From NCBI GenBank assembly GCA_036877525.1, contig JAZGTH010000059.1, positions 8,308,501 through 8,372,500 on the forward strand: DNA of 64,000 bases, given 5' to 3'. Below are positions 36,937 to 48,427 of the stretch, in pieces (position 1 is the first letter of the stretch; each line of letters opens with the position of its first letter). This DNA is from Chromobotia macracanthus (lineage: Eukaryota; Chordata; Actinopteri; Cypriniformes; Botiidae). Position numbers and translations under genes: made by a program. Below the pieces are notes generated by a model that made no database searches, had not been told where the DNA came from, and was given only the letters and a program-made list of their open reading frames with translations.

Positions 36937-37069
36937 CCCTCATGCAGGTTGCAGGATTCCACACAGGTCCGGCCCCTACTGAAGAACCGACAGGACAGGC
37001 ACTGGTCAGGCCCCGGCCCCCAGCAGCCGGCATCAGAACACAGTGGGTCGCATATCATACGTTCCGAAA
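36937..37069 (-). CDS. erbb4: erbb4 exon 13: first modules of cysteine-rich domain IV
   Basis: A 133-nt exon encodes SERMICDPLCSDAGCWGPGP, then DQCLSCRFFSRGRTCVESCN and LHEG. Human has [42 protein letters not shown]. The acceptor is tttctttgcag and the donor gtaagt. It ends two bases into a glycine codon (phase 2). Exon 14 completes that codon directly; so does the candidate 72-nt cassette exon that lies between them. Confidence 0.97.
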
Positions 37070-39616
37070 CTGCAAAGAAATGTGTTTAAAAAATAATCAA
37101 GAACGGCCAGTAAATAATTATAAATGCTGTTATATTTAATACAGTTTATATGGACCGTGAACATCTACATTTGAGAGCCTAAAACATGTTGAATAAGAAG
37201 TGAATTATTAGCAAAATCCCTTTTAAGGAAGTCTCTGCATTTAGCGACTGGCGATTGTCTCTGTCTACTAGTAGGCGGGACTTCCTTTGCTAGAGTGGCC
37301 AAACGGAGCATTGCAGTTTCCCCCATTCATAGTAAAAGAACTGTAGAATTTGTTAATTCTATAATCTTTGGTTAATAGGTAAGTTTTTTTATTCTTTAAT
37401 AGTTATACAGTTCATTAACATTTAAATATTAAGGGATGCAGCTCTATTTGGACTTTCATTATTCAACTAATTTTTGTCTATAGTTGCATTTAGTTTATTG
37501 CATGTTCCTCTCAGAATGGTGTCGTCAGCCCCCCCACCTGAAAGCGTCCAGTCTAGAGACTGTGATTGAACAACGTGCATGCCATCTTGTCCAGTCGTGG
37601 ATCTATTACGCTTGTAAAAGGCTGGTTGTGTATGAACTGCTGTATTTGAAAATGAAGTTTTGAAAGGACAGAATGGTCCAGACGTTCCCTGCTGAGAGCT
37701 GGATTGTGCAGCAGCTGGGAGAGATTTAAAATACTGCTGACACTGCCTGAAGAGGAGGACTAACAGACACATGTGGCAGATGCAGACCTCTCCAAAAGTC
37801 AACATCTAAAATGAATCTACTGCTGAAACTTTTGGGAAATTCAGGACGTACTTTCAGAACCAACTTGGAGCCTAACGCAAGCAACCACAGCCGAGAGGAA
37901 CCGGCAAACACTTCCAGCTGGACTTTTTGTGGCCGACTAATCAAAAAGATGCAGACATCAAAGTTTTGACATTTGGGGTGTGATGATGTCAAAAGCAGTG
38001 CTAGGTCAATTTCTAAGAAGACAGGTAAGAGCCAAAAGATCACAGAGCTCCACAAAATGACACGGTTGTCGTGACACAATAGCGATTGCTTATGAATCAC
38101 AATATTCTGCACAACAGAAGACCAAAAATGGTGAAATCTCAGTCATAAATATAACTCAGAACTGAGGAAATACGTAGTTCTCGAGACAGGGGTGAAAGTG
38201 AATCACCCTGTGGCCATTATAGTTTCTTTGAGAAAACAAAAATACTCCCTGCAATTAATTCCTCTAACAGTTTATGGAGTGACTTAACATTTGCAGAGAA
38301 TGGATAATTAGATCAGCAACCTCTGCTAAAACACAATGCATTAGGAGTCTTAGTCAAAAAGTCACTTCAGGTTTCAAGTTTACTGTAACACAATTCAACA
38401 TCTTTCAAGTTGTCCTCAAAAACCTCAAAGTGCTTAGATGTGCTTTTGGCCCCGCGGACTTCTGAAGGGTAAGAAGGCTGGGCATCGTAGGGGGGCTACA
38501 TCAGCACACGTACTCATTGCCTTTCACAGTAGAGTGATGCTCGAAACATCTAGACACCTTGTGACCCCTCCATCTGTGGAGAAACCCTGGCCCCCTGTGG
38601 CCCCGGTAGGCTTGGTGAGGGTCACTGATCCAGGCAGAGTTACGGTTAACTGCACCAACCCCCCTCCAAAGTGACAGAGTTTGTGCCACAAAGTCAGTGC
38701 GCTCTGTGTGAGATGCGGTGATCTCTTGCAGTGGCTGGAGTGAACCAGGATATACAGCAGCTGGGAGTCAGAGGATGATACTCAAGAAGAGTGAGCGAGA
38801 CCTATTCTTACAGGTCATATACTGCACATAGTCAGGTAAATATTTGGTATGAAGTCTTTGATGTCAGCCTGGTCCAGTGTGAATGAATATCACAGTATCT
38901 TTATGCTCAGAGTCTCAACACTGTATCTAGGTGACGACATATTGATTTTAGCTGATGGAAGTGAACTTCCTGATTTCAGAAGTGTCACAAGTTCTTAGTA
39001 ATTGTACTGAACTGTGAAATTGAATAAACAAATAAGTACAAATAAGCTAGGAAAGATGACTTAAAGATAAAGTTCATCTTTAAAAAATATTATGAAAATG
39101 TATGGTATGCAAAACCAAATTATCTTTTTAACATTTTTTTAAACAATTGCCTAATTTGTTTCTATTTCTTCTACGCAATTGCAGAAGACGCATCTGATAA
39201 AGTTGATATTTAAAGCTGCAATCCGTAACTTTTGCCTCTCTATCGTCATCTCTGTTTGACACATTAAATTGCAGGTTACTTCACATACTTTACGTATGTT
39301 GAAGTCAAATGAAGCCAAACTGATATTTCCCTGAAAATCAGACCCGTCAGCTCAATTGCTAAATCATTATTATAAACTTACTGTTGGGAATTGGGGTAAG
39401 ATGAGGAGATTATTTTGAATACTGATCTGTCATGTACTGTCAATAACTAATTGTTTAATTTTAACCAAAAAAAGTTACGGATTGCAGCTTTAAATGGGAA
39501 CTCCATCAGCTCTCCAGAGCTATAAAGGAGCAATAAACCATTTCTCTAGATCCACACCAAGGTTGACTTATCTCAGACATAGACAATACTATGGTAGAAC
39601 AGAGCGTTGGACTCAC
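37070..39616 (-). other. erbb4 intron 12
   Basis: About 2.5 kb. It contains a TTAA-flanked palindromic MITE next to exon 12 (39210-39493) and a GC-rich patch at 38440-38690 with a 78-codon plus-strand open frame that I do not recognise. The part at 37480-38110 has open minus-strand frames of 112 and 128 codons with no known motif. Confidence 0.65.
39210..39493. mobile_element. palindromic MITE with TTTAAAGCTGCAATCC ends
   Basis: Starts TTTAAAGCTGCAATCCGTAA and ends TTACGGATTGCAGCTTTAAA, a near-perfect terminal inverted repeat. It lies next to erbb4 exon 12. A diverged second copy is at 5200-5612. Confidence 0.8.
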
Positions 39617-39816
39617 CGCACTCCTTCGGGTCCCTGTTATTCCGGATCAAGGCCTTCTGAGTGTTGGTGCGGAACAGCCGCGTCCAGTTGACGGTGTTGT
39701 AGTAGCAGAGTTGGCTGTTGTTGGAGACGTAGACGTTTCCTGCACTGATCTCATTGAGAGACTGCATTTGCAGAGAGAAAATCCACGGCTGCTTCAGCAC
39801 CAGAAGAGAGATGCCA
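39617..39816 (-). CDS. erbb4: erbb4 exon 12: end of domain III
   Basis: At 200 nt this is the largest exon here. It encodes GISLLVLKQPWIFSLQMQSL, then NEISAGNVYVSNNSQLCYYN, TVNWTRLFRTNTQKALIRNN and RDPKEC. It matches human [48 protein letters not shown] and completes the second L domain before cysteine-rich domain IV. NNS and NWT are potential glycosylation sites. The acceptor is cttctctccag and the donor gtgagt. Confidence 0.97.
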
Positions 39817-40499
39817 CTGGAGAGAAGAAAACATCTGAATCAAGACCTCATCCATACACAAATCTGACACGTGAAAATACATGTAAAACACACACATGTA
39901 TATTCATATATGCATTTCACAGCTATACTGTACAAACATGCCACATACTTTTACATATACAATCTCATATATGTATCCATACTTGATGTAAATTCTAGAA
40001 ATATCATATTTTAAAATACTACCAAACTGGCTGTTTTCACAATTGACACAATGAATGTATAAGCAAAAACAGTCTTCCTGTTTGGCCATATATAATGTTT
40101 CTATATGGAAAGACTGAAAAGTTTGGACAACTTGGCCTGGAGACTTCAAGACTAAATGGACACTGAGTGGAGATCAAAACATCTACGAGCGATATTAAAA
40201 AGATCTTCTGAGATCTCACCGCTCTGCTGCTTAAAACAAAGACCTGAATGATTTGTCAGTGCAAAAACATGCAGCTGCTTTACAGAGCGAGTGAGGATCT
40301 CCCTCTGCAGATTAGCTGAGTTAATATGCAGCCATAATCACCACAGTGTTTTTAATCACAGGCGGGCGTGCTGAAGAGCACATCAAAGGGGCTTTGAGAC
40401 GGCCGTCAGAGAGCCCAGCATGCAGGTGCACTTCAGCACTGACATAGCTCTCATCTCACTGACCTGCCTGCCTCTCCAAGAGTTCTCTTCCACATTCTC

Positions 40500-40659
40500 C
40501 ACTCTCACTCGCTCTCTCTCCCCCTCCCTCCCTCTCTCGCTTGCTCTCTCTCTCTTGCTCCCTCACTTTCTCCCTCTCTCCCCCTCCCTCTCCCCCTCCC
40601 TCTCTCCCTCCCTCGCTCCCTCTCTCTCTCCCTCGCTCGCTCCCTCTCTCTCTCCCTAG

Positions 40660-40697
<38 letters not shown>
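40500..40697. repeat. long homopyrimidine CT/CCCT tract
   Basis: About 200 bp almost purely of C and T on the plus strand (CTCCCTCC, CTCTCTCG and CTCT units with few G), ending in a pure CT run and then GTGTGTC. Open frames over it on both strands are artefacts of the repeat. Confidence 0.95.
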
Positions 40698-40701
<4 letters not shown>

Positions 40702-41119
40702 CAGACGCATTAGACACTGTGTGTTTCTTCAGTGTATTATGTGACAGACAGTAATTGGTACAGTGGTAGAGCTTTCAACAAATGACCCACAAATGTTAAA
40801 ACTGGCTGGCGGATACACACTCTCTCTTTTTCTTTTTGGCTCTCCTGGTTCTTTAACACTGATCAAACGGGTGTTGAACTGCGTGAATGGAGCTTTTCAC
40901 TGAAACGCTTTGAACTCTTGGCAGGCAAGACTCAGTCTCTTCAGAAAACACAAAAAGTCTATCCAACATGATCTTTCAGATCATCTACGTTAAGATCCAA
41001 CATGCATTATATGTGGAGAAGATGTTGTGATAAATTACAGGATCCATGAAATCACTTAAACAAATATAAAGGTAAAAAATATGTATAATCTACACCAGCA
41101 TAATATTCTGAGACAACTA

Positions 41120-41377
41120 CCCAGCTAACAGGGAACGCTCTCAAAACGCTGGCTCAGAACGTTCTCTAAAATTCTTACAAAGTTATCAAAAAACATTCTT
41201 GCAGTAATGTTAGTAGAACTTTTTATGTTATATATCAATACATCAAGCAATAACTTTAATACTTAACCTAAAAACTGGGCATCTTAAGTGAAGGGTCATT
41301 TTAAATAACTTTTTTAATGTTTTTGCTCAATTTCTTTAACATTTCAGCTAAGTTTTTACAACCTAAATTGTTAGCTG
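41120..41377. mobile_element. MITE, CCCAGCTAAC family, copy 6
   Basis: Starts CCCAGCTAACAGGGAACG and ends ACCTAAATTGTTAGCTG. Lies in the intron between exons 11 and 12. Short relative to copies 2 and 3, with internal loss. Confidence 0.8.
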
Positions 41378-41712
41378 TGTATAGGCAAAGTTGTAACTTT
41401 AAAATATTATCTGGTTGGCTGAGCAGCCAAACAAAGTAACATTGGCTCAACCATTAGCGTAAGTTTGAGGCGGGACTACCTGTTTGTCTGGCCAGTGGCT
41501 CACAAATACTGAATAACCAGTACAGATAATGGTGGCATATTACAGTTTAAACAGACTAAGAATGTTAAGCAGCGCTCTATTGCCAGAAATTGCTATAATG
41601 TGTCAAATCATCCAGGCTTCAACCTTCAAAGCTGCAATCAAACTAAGTGTGTAAACAGTGAAGTCTGTGTTAGACGTTTTTCAAAAGCTGGCAAGACAAA
41701 CCTCTATCTCAC

Positions 41713-41803
41713 CTGTAAAGAGACCTGCCTCCAATGGTTGCCAGATTGGAGAAGACACTCAAATCAGTCATGTTTTCTGGCCAGGACTGAATGTTTAGAA
41801 AAC
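41713..41803 (-). CDS. erbb4: erbb4 exon 11: domain III
   Basis: A 91-nt exon encodes [20 protein letters not shown], then ATIGGRSLY and a split serine. Human has [31 protein letters not shown]. NMT is a potential N-glycosylation site. The acceptor is ttgttttccag and the donor gtgaga. A tRNA-derived SINE starts only about 26 bp upstream of the acceptor, next to a MITE and a second SINE. Confidence 0.97.
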
Positions 41804-41828
41804 CTGGAAAACAAAAAAGGACATACAT

Positions 41829-41922
41829 GTAGTAGTAGCTTGACTGGTAGAGCATGGTGCTGGCAACGCCAAAGTCTTGGGTTTGATTCTCAGGAAGCAC
41901 ACCAACCTTGAATGTACTGTAA
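41829..41922 (+). mobile_element. tRNA-derived SINE beside exon 11
   Basis: GTAGTAGCTTGACTGGTAGA and TTGGGTTTGATTCTCAGG mark the promoter boxes. It runs directly into MITE copy 7 at 41923 within GAATGTACTGTAA, meaning the MITE inserted into the SINE's 3' half. Confidence 0.75.
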
Positions 41923-42163
41923 CCCAGCTAACAGGAAACATTCTCAGAATGTTGGTTAACGTTCTCTGAAAGTTTTCTGAAAGTTCTCTGAAAGTTCTCT
42001 CAAAAATTATTTAAAAAATGTTATTTGTAAGTTGTTAGCAGAACATTTAAAAAATTAGAATTACAGTTTAAATAACGTTCTTATAGCAATAAGGTTAATA
42101 TGTACAAAAACAAGTTAATAGGTACAAAAAACTGGACATTCTCACAACCTAAAATTGTTAGCT
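41923..42163. mobile_element. MITE, CCCAGCTAAC family, copy 7
   Basis: Starts CCCAGCTAACAGGAAAC and ends CCTAAAATTGTTAGCT. It sits directly between two SINE copies and carries a small local duplication of the GAAAGTTCTCT unit near its left end. Confidence 0.8.
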
Positions 42164-42195
42164 TGAATGCAATAAATGTAATGAAATGGCTTTAG

Positions 42196-42333
42196 CTTTT
42201 CTGTAGCTCAGCTCCAGCACTAGCAACACCAATGTCATGGGTTCAATTCCCTGGGAATGCACATATTCATAAAAGGTATCGCTTGAATGCACTGTATGTC
42301 ACTTTGAATAAAAATGTCTGCCAAATGCATGAA
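42196..42333 (+). mobile_element. tRNA-derived SINE
   Basis: TTTTCTGTAGCTCAG, CATGGGTTCAATTCCC and the tail GAATGCACTGTATGTCACTT with GTCTGCCAAATGCAT make it near complete, with a short deletion after the A box. Confidence 0.75.
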
Positions 42334-43706
42334 GGTAACCGAGCAGCCAATCAGACGACTCAAATGGTGCCACCTAATGGAGGGGAAATTACCCAGGGTT
42401 CAGCTTGAGAACTTTCATCAGAGAATCATAAAGCTTCCACATCTCTGCTCCAATTCCTCCCATGAGCTTATTAAAAGTCATTAATAAAATTGGAATGTGC
42501 TATTTGTATAAATATGACCACTGTAAAAGCCTGGCCATTTTTATTCTCAATTCTTGTATCCACCTCAGTTTATTCACTGCAGATTGAAGCTCTGATAGCT
42601 ATAGATCATTGCAGCATTTTAATAATGGATTCAAAAAAATGAATTATTTATAGAAGGGAAGACAATCCTCCATATACTCCAAGAGAAGACAAACAGACCA
42701 GCCAGGGAGAAGAGAGAGAGAGAGAGAGAGCAGTGGAAAAGCAAACGAGAAAGCACAAATTACTCCAATTACTTTAACAATGAAAAGCCTGGATGATGCT
42801 TATTTGTGATGAAGTCGTCAGTTGCATAACAGATATTTGATTGAATTCATTACTTTCACAGGGACATGTTTAGCGGTAGCGTGTTAAGAGGTGAATATAA
42901 ATGTAATTTCCATCTCTGCTGATGTTTGATCATAACTGTATCTCCAGGCTGAAACTTTCTGCGTATAATAAAATGATCGTTTGGGAGGGAGCTGCTATCA
43001 TTCCTGGTTCGCTCTGTTTTGCACTGTTAAAATTAAGTTGGGCTTCAAGCCCATTAGTATGTCTACTGAAAAAGGCTACAATAAATATTAATGCAGGCGT
43101 CTGATTATGACATTTTCCACCAGTGATGGCTTTCTGGAGAAGAGAAAAACTCCATCAATAAATCATAAACTCTGACATTGATATTAGTTAAACTTTTTTC
43201 CATTGTTGATTGCAATTCTCACTGTGTATTATTAATTCCGAGTGTTTAGAGTTTAATAATGCTGAAATGAGCAATTGCATAACACAAAGGCAACTGAAAT
43301 CCTAATCTGAACTTTCAGAGGCACATCTCTTTAGACTAAAGGACAGAAATGGAGGTAAACAGAGTATTTGCGCTTTCTGCTGCAAGTGTCACTTTGTCTG
43401 AGGACGTAGAGGCAGATTAGAGGAAATGTTTCGGCGAGGTGTCGTTAGTATGGTGTCAACTGACAATAATTGCCTTAATGACAAAACTGTGGCTATGGGA
43501 ATTCTCAGTTTGCGAGTGTGGGTATGTGTGCTGTGTCTTGAGAGTGGGTCACTCTCCTGTATGTGTTGTAATCTGTTTACTTTACGTGCGGAGGCGAGAC
43601 TTCATACTAATAGTGCAAATGAGTTCCTGGCGAGCACCTGTCGGCCCCAGACTCCAGACAGACATCAGGAGAGCAATGCTGCCCCACAAAAGGGCACACA
43701 AGAAAA

Positions 43707-44030
43707 CCCAGTGAACAGGAACGTTCTTAGAACATTGGCTAACATTCTCTAAAGTCTTCAAAATGATCAAAAAAACGTTCTTGGAGCAACATTAGTAGAA
43801 CTTTTTTAAACATTTTATATCATATCAAAAACGTTATGCTTAAGTTGTTAATGAAATGTTTTAAAATCATTAGAGAATTAAAAAAAAGTTTGAATAACGT
43901 TCTTATAACTAAGACATAATGTTTATCTAACAAATACGTTAATCAAACACGTTAATCTAATAACATTTTAAAATCTGGGTAAACATTTTTAAGCTTTAAT
44001 ACTTAATGGAAATGTTGGAGAAATGTTATT
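43707..44030. mobile_element. MITE, CCCAGCTAAC family, copy 8 (right end eroded)
   Basis: The left end CCCAGTGAACAGGAACG and the internal core are clear; the right terminus is lost after TGGAGAAATGTTATTG, so the end coordinate is approximate. Confidence 0.65.
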
Positions 44031-45718
44031 GCGCTCTGGTCACTGGAAGCATTCTGTTGTCATACTGTTGTATGATGACTGCTCTGCTGTTTCATTGCTT
44101 TCTATCAACAGATAGCTTTCTACCTTTTTTTACGTAAAGTTTGTCATATCGTTTGCGGTCCCTTATTTCTTATTCAAAATAAACTCGCCCAGAAATGTTC
44201 AAGGAAGCTCTGGTGTAGCATTTTCCATGTTTTAAACCGTTTTATGTGGATAAATATTGCCATTTATTACTATATATTTGAATATTGGTGCATATAAACG
44301 TATTGTTTTGTTCTCAGTTAGTCAACAACAGTGTAAGCGGCTGTAAACATTTCTTGACTATTTCAACTAATGCATTTACTGCATCTTACACGGTGCAATT
44401 TAACATTGTATTGGCTGTTCAACCAAAATCTGACTAAAAAAACTTTCAACCATTTTAGAGCAAATCCATAAACCACACATATGTATTAAATTATCAATAT
44501 ACAAAATTTTAAATATCAAAAGTTTGAAAAAATTGAGATTTATTTTTCCCAGCTACATTATCCAGTCGTAACCCCTTCAACACAGGCCCGTTTTAAACTC
44601 TCCTACTGTATAAAGCAGACCAGAGGGTAAACCAGGATACCGACCTCTGTCCACTTTTCTCTTAAAAGATGTTTCACACAGGGTTTGAGTTGAATGCAGC
44701 ACAGAGGAGAGCTGCAGGCGCTTCTCAAACCTTCAAACACTGGCCAGGAAACATCCAGAGGAGGCTTTGAAATTTTCATTTAGTGTCAGTCAGGGCTGTT
44801 ACTCTGTGTTTGGCGTTTGCTGAAAGTCATACTGGTCATGTACTGTATCCATACAAAAACTAAACAACAGAGCTGAGCTGAGGAACACGGGTTTAGAGTT
44901 TCACAGCTGTGGAGAAACATCTGAGTGACCTTCTGCTGAAGCATGTGGTCCTCAACGGCCACCTCTCACTGCTCTCACTGCTAAATGACCTGCTTTATGT
45001 ACATTAGACAACAAACTGTACAGAATGATTTAAAAAGCAAACTGTACAGAAAACCGTACAGAATGTGAATCTGCATCTGTCAAAGTCTTCAGGCAGCGGT
45101 CACAGAGCAGAAACACCTTGTCAGTGAAGATGTTGTTCTCTCCGAGACTGTGGCCACCTGCATATAGATGTGACAGGCTGACACACATGCCTGACTGACT
45201 CTCAGAGCCTGCTTTGCTGTCAGCATAGAAAAAGAGAGAAAGAGAGAGAGGAAAAGAGCGAGAGATACAGAGTAAGAGGAAGAACTTCTCCAAGCCTTTT
45301 CAACTGCTTTCATGCTCCTTGTAAGCCCAGACTCCTGGTCCCCTATGGGAATCTCTGTACAGCAGGAGAAATCTCATCATGTATTCATCATACAGTATAT
45401 AGGGCCTCCCCACTGAGCTGTCAGGAAGTGGACACTGGTACAAATGCACACAGTTACACACTGACACACACACACACACAGACCTTGCTCTGTGCTTTGT
45501 TTCAAGTTTTTATGGTACTCTAACATAAAACAGGTGGAATATGTAAAATCTGGCCATTTAAAGAGTAAAACTTTATTGAACAGCCCACACTGCCAGTTAC
45601 CTTCAAAAGCAGCTTACAAAATGAAATGGAACCTTGTATGTGGCTGATCTGAAATGCTCTATGAAGGCAGCCAATTCCATTACATTTTTTAATATTATTA
45701 AAAAACTTTTAGTATAAA

Positions 45719-45996
45719 CCCAGATAACTGGGAATGTTCTCAAAACACAACGTTTGCTCAAAGTTTTCGTTTAGAAGTTATCAATAAACATTTTTGCAGT
45801 AATAGTAATAGTAGAATGTTTTGTAACATTATATATCCTATATCAAAAACATTATTCTTAAGTAGTTAATGGAACATTTTAAAAATGTTACAGAATTAAA
45901 ATATGTTTCAATAACGTTCTTAACAAGCAATACTGTTAAAACGATATCTAAAAAAAATGGACGTCAGGGAAATGTTTTTACATTTTTGTAGCTGGG
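45719..45996. mobile_element. MITE, CCCAGCTAAC family, copy 9
   Basis: Starts CCCAGATAACTGGG and ends TTTTTGTAGCTGGG. It lies about 70 bp downstream of exon 10 in the gene's direction. Confidence 0.75.
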
Positions 45997-46065
45997 AATG
46001 TGATGAATACTAAATGGTCTAAATGAACGTATTTTTACTTTGCGGTTGACATTGACTTGACTTAC

Positions 46066-46139
46066 CAGTGATCTCCCGGACGGTGTGAAACACATTGAGT
46101 TTCTCTGGATCCAGGGGCTCTATGTTGTGGTACACATCC
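46066..46139 (-). CDS. erbb4: erbb4 exon 10: domain III
   Basis: A 74-nt exon encodes [20 protein letters not shown] and REIT, followed by a split glycine codon. Human has [25 protein letters not shown]. It forms part of the beta-helix of the second L domain. The acceptor is gcgttacag and the donor gtaagt. The next intron (4.3 kb) carries two MITE copies. Confidence 0.96.
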
Positions 46140-47012
46140 CTGTAACGCAGATATAAAGACCAATGAAAACATTTCTTAGCCAAGCAATGCCAGTATGCTG
46201 TTTTTTTGTTCTTTATGCAGCTCTATTCAACAGTACAGCAGTTTTTTAACAGCACCATTGAGCTGGAGATCTTTGGGGAGGCCATGTGCTGTACACAACA
46301 CCTGCTGATGCAGCATGACTGAGCGTGTGCGCACTGGGAATATGTGTAAGGAAATTCGTGCAGTTTGTATCACGGTTTGATGATGGTAGAGATGATGTCA
46401 TATGTACGTGTATGTATGATGTGTGCACATGCCTTTCCCCAGCGTACGATCCAGCATGCCACCGGTGCTGGCCTTGGATTGCTCTTTAAGAGCAGAGTCA
46501 GCTATACGGGGTTAGAGGTGCGGGCCAATCGGACGCAGTGGTGTCAGAAAGAGGCTGCCAGGGGGGGGGTCAACCAGAGGTCAAATGACTTCCTGACAAT
46601 CTGACACCCAAATATTTCTCGTTCTCTCACACAGCACACAGAGGGGGGGCACATGTCTCTTGTATAAAGGCACATTAAGTGAGGCTGTCTTTAGGGACAG
46701 AGGGTAAGTCAGCAGTTGGAGGTCTCGCAGGTCCTGCTGGACTGTCTACACTCACAAAATGTGTTAAATGCACTTTTAATGTGTGCCATTAAACCAGCTG
46801 ATGTAGTTTTTATACTACCGTGATGTGAAGGGTTTTTCTAATGCTTATATTCCACACAATTCCCTTTTTGCATCATTAAAGCTGCTGTTAGATGATAAAA
46901 AGAAGCAACATAGGTCAAATGGCTTAGGGCGATCCAATATTCGATTCAGTCGTAAAGTGAAGTGCAGTGAATGTGAATTGAGCCGATGCGGGTGTGAAAA
47001 CGTGACTCTCAC

Positions 47013-47139
47013 CCTTTAATCCCCGTGATGAGAAACACCAGGTTGCCGTTGATCTTGGTACAGTTGATGAATCTGTCAATGTTGCTGGAGTCGACGGTTT
47101 GAGCTGTCTGAAGACTGGCAGTGCCTATACCATCACACG
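47013..47139 (-). CDS. erbb4: erbb4 exon 9: start of ligand-binding domain III
   Basis: A 127-nt exon encodes [20 protein letters not shown], then [20 protein letters not shown] and KG. It aligns with human [42 protein letters not shown] and starts the second L domain, which makes most of the high-affinity neuregulin contact. NCT is a potential N-glycosylation site. The acceptor is ttgttgtag (TAG rather than CAG) and the donor gtgaga. Confidence 0.97.
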
Positions 47140-47221
47140 CTACAACACCAACCAGAAACAGAACCATTACCTCTAAACCACAAAACAATGCAAATCAACC
47201 AGTTTTTTAAATCAGATCTGT

Positions 47222-47290
47222 TAATGCCAGCAAAGGTTATGGGTTTAATTCCCATAACGAGTGATTAAATGTTTATCTTGAATTTACTTT
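47222..47290 (+). mobile_element. SINE fragment
   Basis: GGTTATGGGTTTAATTCCC and the following GATTAAATGTTTATCTTGAAT match the B-box and mid part of the other copies; head and tail are missing. Confidence 0.5.
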
Positions 47291-47540
47291 TGATATAATG
47301 ATAAACAATGTTTAAATTAAAGGTTTGTCATTGTATTCAATTGGTTTATAATGATATCACTCTTTTTAATACAGGAGTGTTCTCAACAGCAGAAACATTT
47401 TGCTGTGACATTAAAACTGGCATTGCGAATTGTGAAATTCCAGCAATTGATAACTTGTCACTCCTACACTTACTAAAAGTACCGTGGCAGTAATATGGTA
47501 CGATAATCATACTGTATGAGATAATAAAAGGTGTCATTTG

Positions 47541-47719
47541 ATATGTGACCCTGTCTGTAAAATCCAAACTATGTCTGTAAAAGTCTGTAAAAGTCTAACT
47601 ATGAGATAAGGAGCATCAAACTTTGATTAATAATTTGAATTTGAATAATTTTATGTAGAAAACATTAAATTACAAAAATAAATGACTTTAGCTGGGTTGT
47701 CACAGGCAGGGTCACATAT
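47541..47719. mobile_element. short MITE with ATATGTGACCCTG ends
   Basis: Starts ATATGTGACCCTG and ends CAGGGTCACATAT, a 13-bp perfect terminal inverted repeat around a 153-bp AT-rich non-coding core. The GTGACCCTG end is typical of abundant short hAT-like elements in fish. It lies in intron 8. Confidence 0.8.
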
Positions 47720-47886
47720 GGTACTGAAATTCATGTACCGTGGTATTTACATGGTCACACATCAAAGCACTTGCAGTAATACAATGGTGCCAACGTTTGT
47801 AAAATGTTGTAAAAATGACTGACATTTTGGTAGATGTTTAGTGGTAGATGTTTGTTTAGGGAGAGCTTTGATGAAGTGTGCATCAC

Positions 47887-48000
47887 CTTTTGGGCAGATA
47901 TCTGTGCAGGGAATGCACATCTTGATCCTGTTCTCTTCCACCTCCATCTTGTTGCTTGGACAGGCCCTGACACAGGAACTGTGGTCCACCACAAAGTTAT
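47887..48000 (-). CDS. erbb4: erbb4 exon 8: end of domain II
   Basis: A 114-nt exon encodes [20 protein letters not shown], then [17 protein letters not shown]. Human ERBB4 has [37 protein letters not shown]. It closes the second cysteine-rich rod and leads into ligand-binding domain III. The acceptor is tgtgacag and the donor gtgatg. It joins exon 9 through a split alanine codon. The following intron is short (747 nt). Confidence 0.97.
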
Positions 48001-48427
48001 CTGTCACACCACACGTGCAGAGAGAACAAATGGTTAGAAGCTTCTGAACAAACTCTAAGCAATCTCTGTGAAAAAGGCCATTGACATTTTGTAATGGTAG
48101 AGAAGAAGCATCTATTCTCAGACAAAACCATTAACGCATGTGCGAGGACGCAGTGGGGACCGTGGTGTGTTTGATGGAAGGGGCCCATTTCCGCTGGTGT
48201 CTGTACGGGGCGGCATACATCACCGGAGAGGAGAGGGACTCAGTGAGGCCAGATAAAGAAAGATGGAGCACTCGCAAGTGAACATCTATTTTCATGACGA
48301 ACTCTGACGAAAGTAGTGCTCGAACCGAGAGCTAACCGACTGTGCTATTATGGTACAAAAACTTTGTTGCTTAGTGTTTGCATTTGTTGCACAGGAAAAG
48401 CACAAGCTCCATGGCACCAGATTAAGT

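Larger units (their letters stand above)
42334..46065 (-). other. erbb4 intron 10, distal part
   Basis: The remainder of the intron between exons 10 and 11, past the SINE/MITE cluster. It has two more MITE copies (43707-44030 and 45719-45996), a short GA tract (42712-42730) and a CA tract (45464-45480). About 42780-43300 is AT-rich and free of recognised repeats. Open frames of around 100 codons at 43426-43752 run into the MITE and have no recognisable domain. Confidence 0.7.

Noticed and set aside
40420..40744. Several 67-84 codon open frames over 40420-40744
   Set aside because: All are translations of the CT/GA repeat (Leu-Ser-Pro or Arg-Glu runs).
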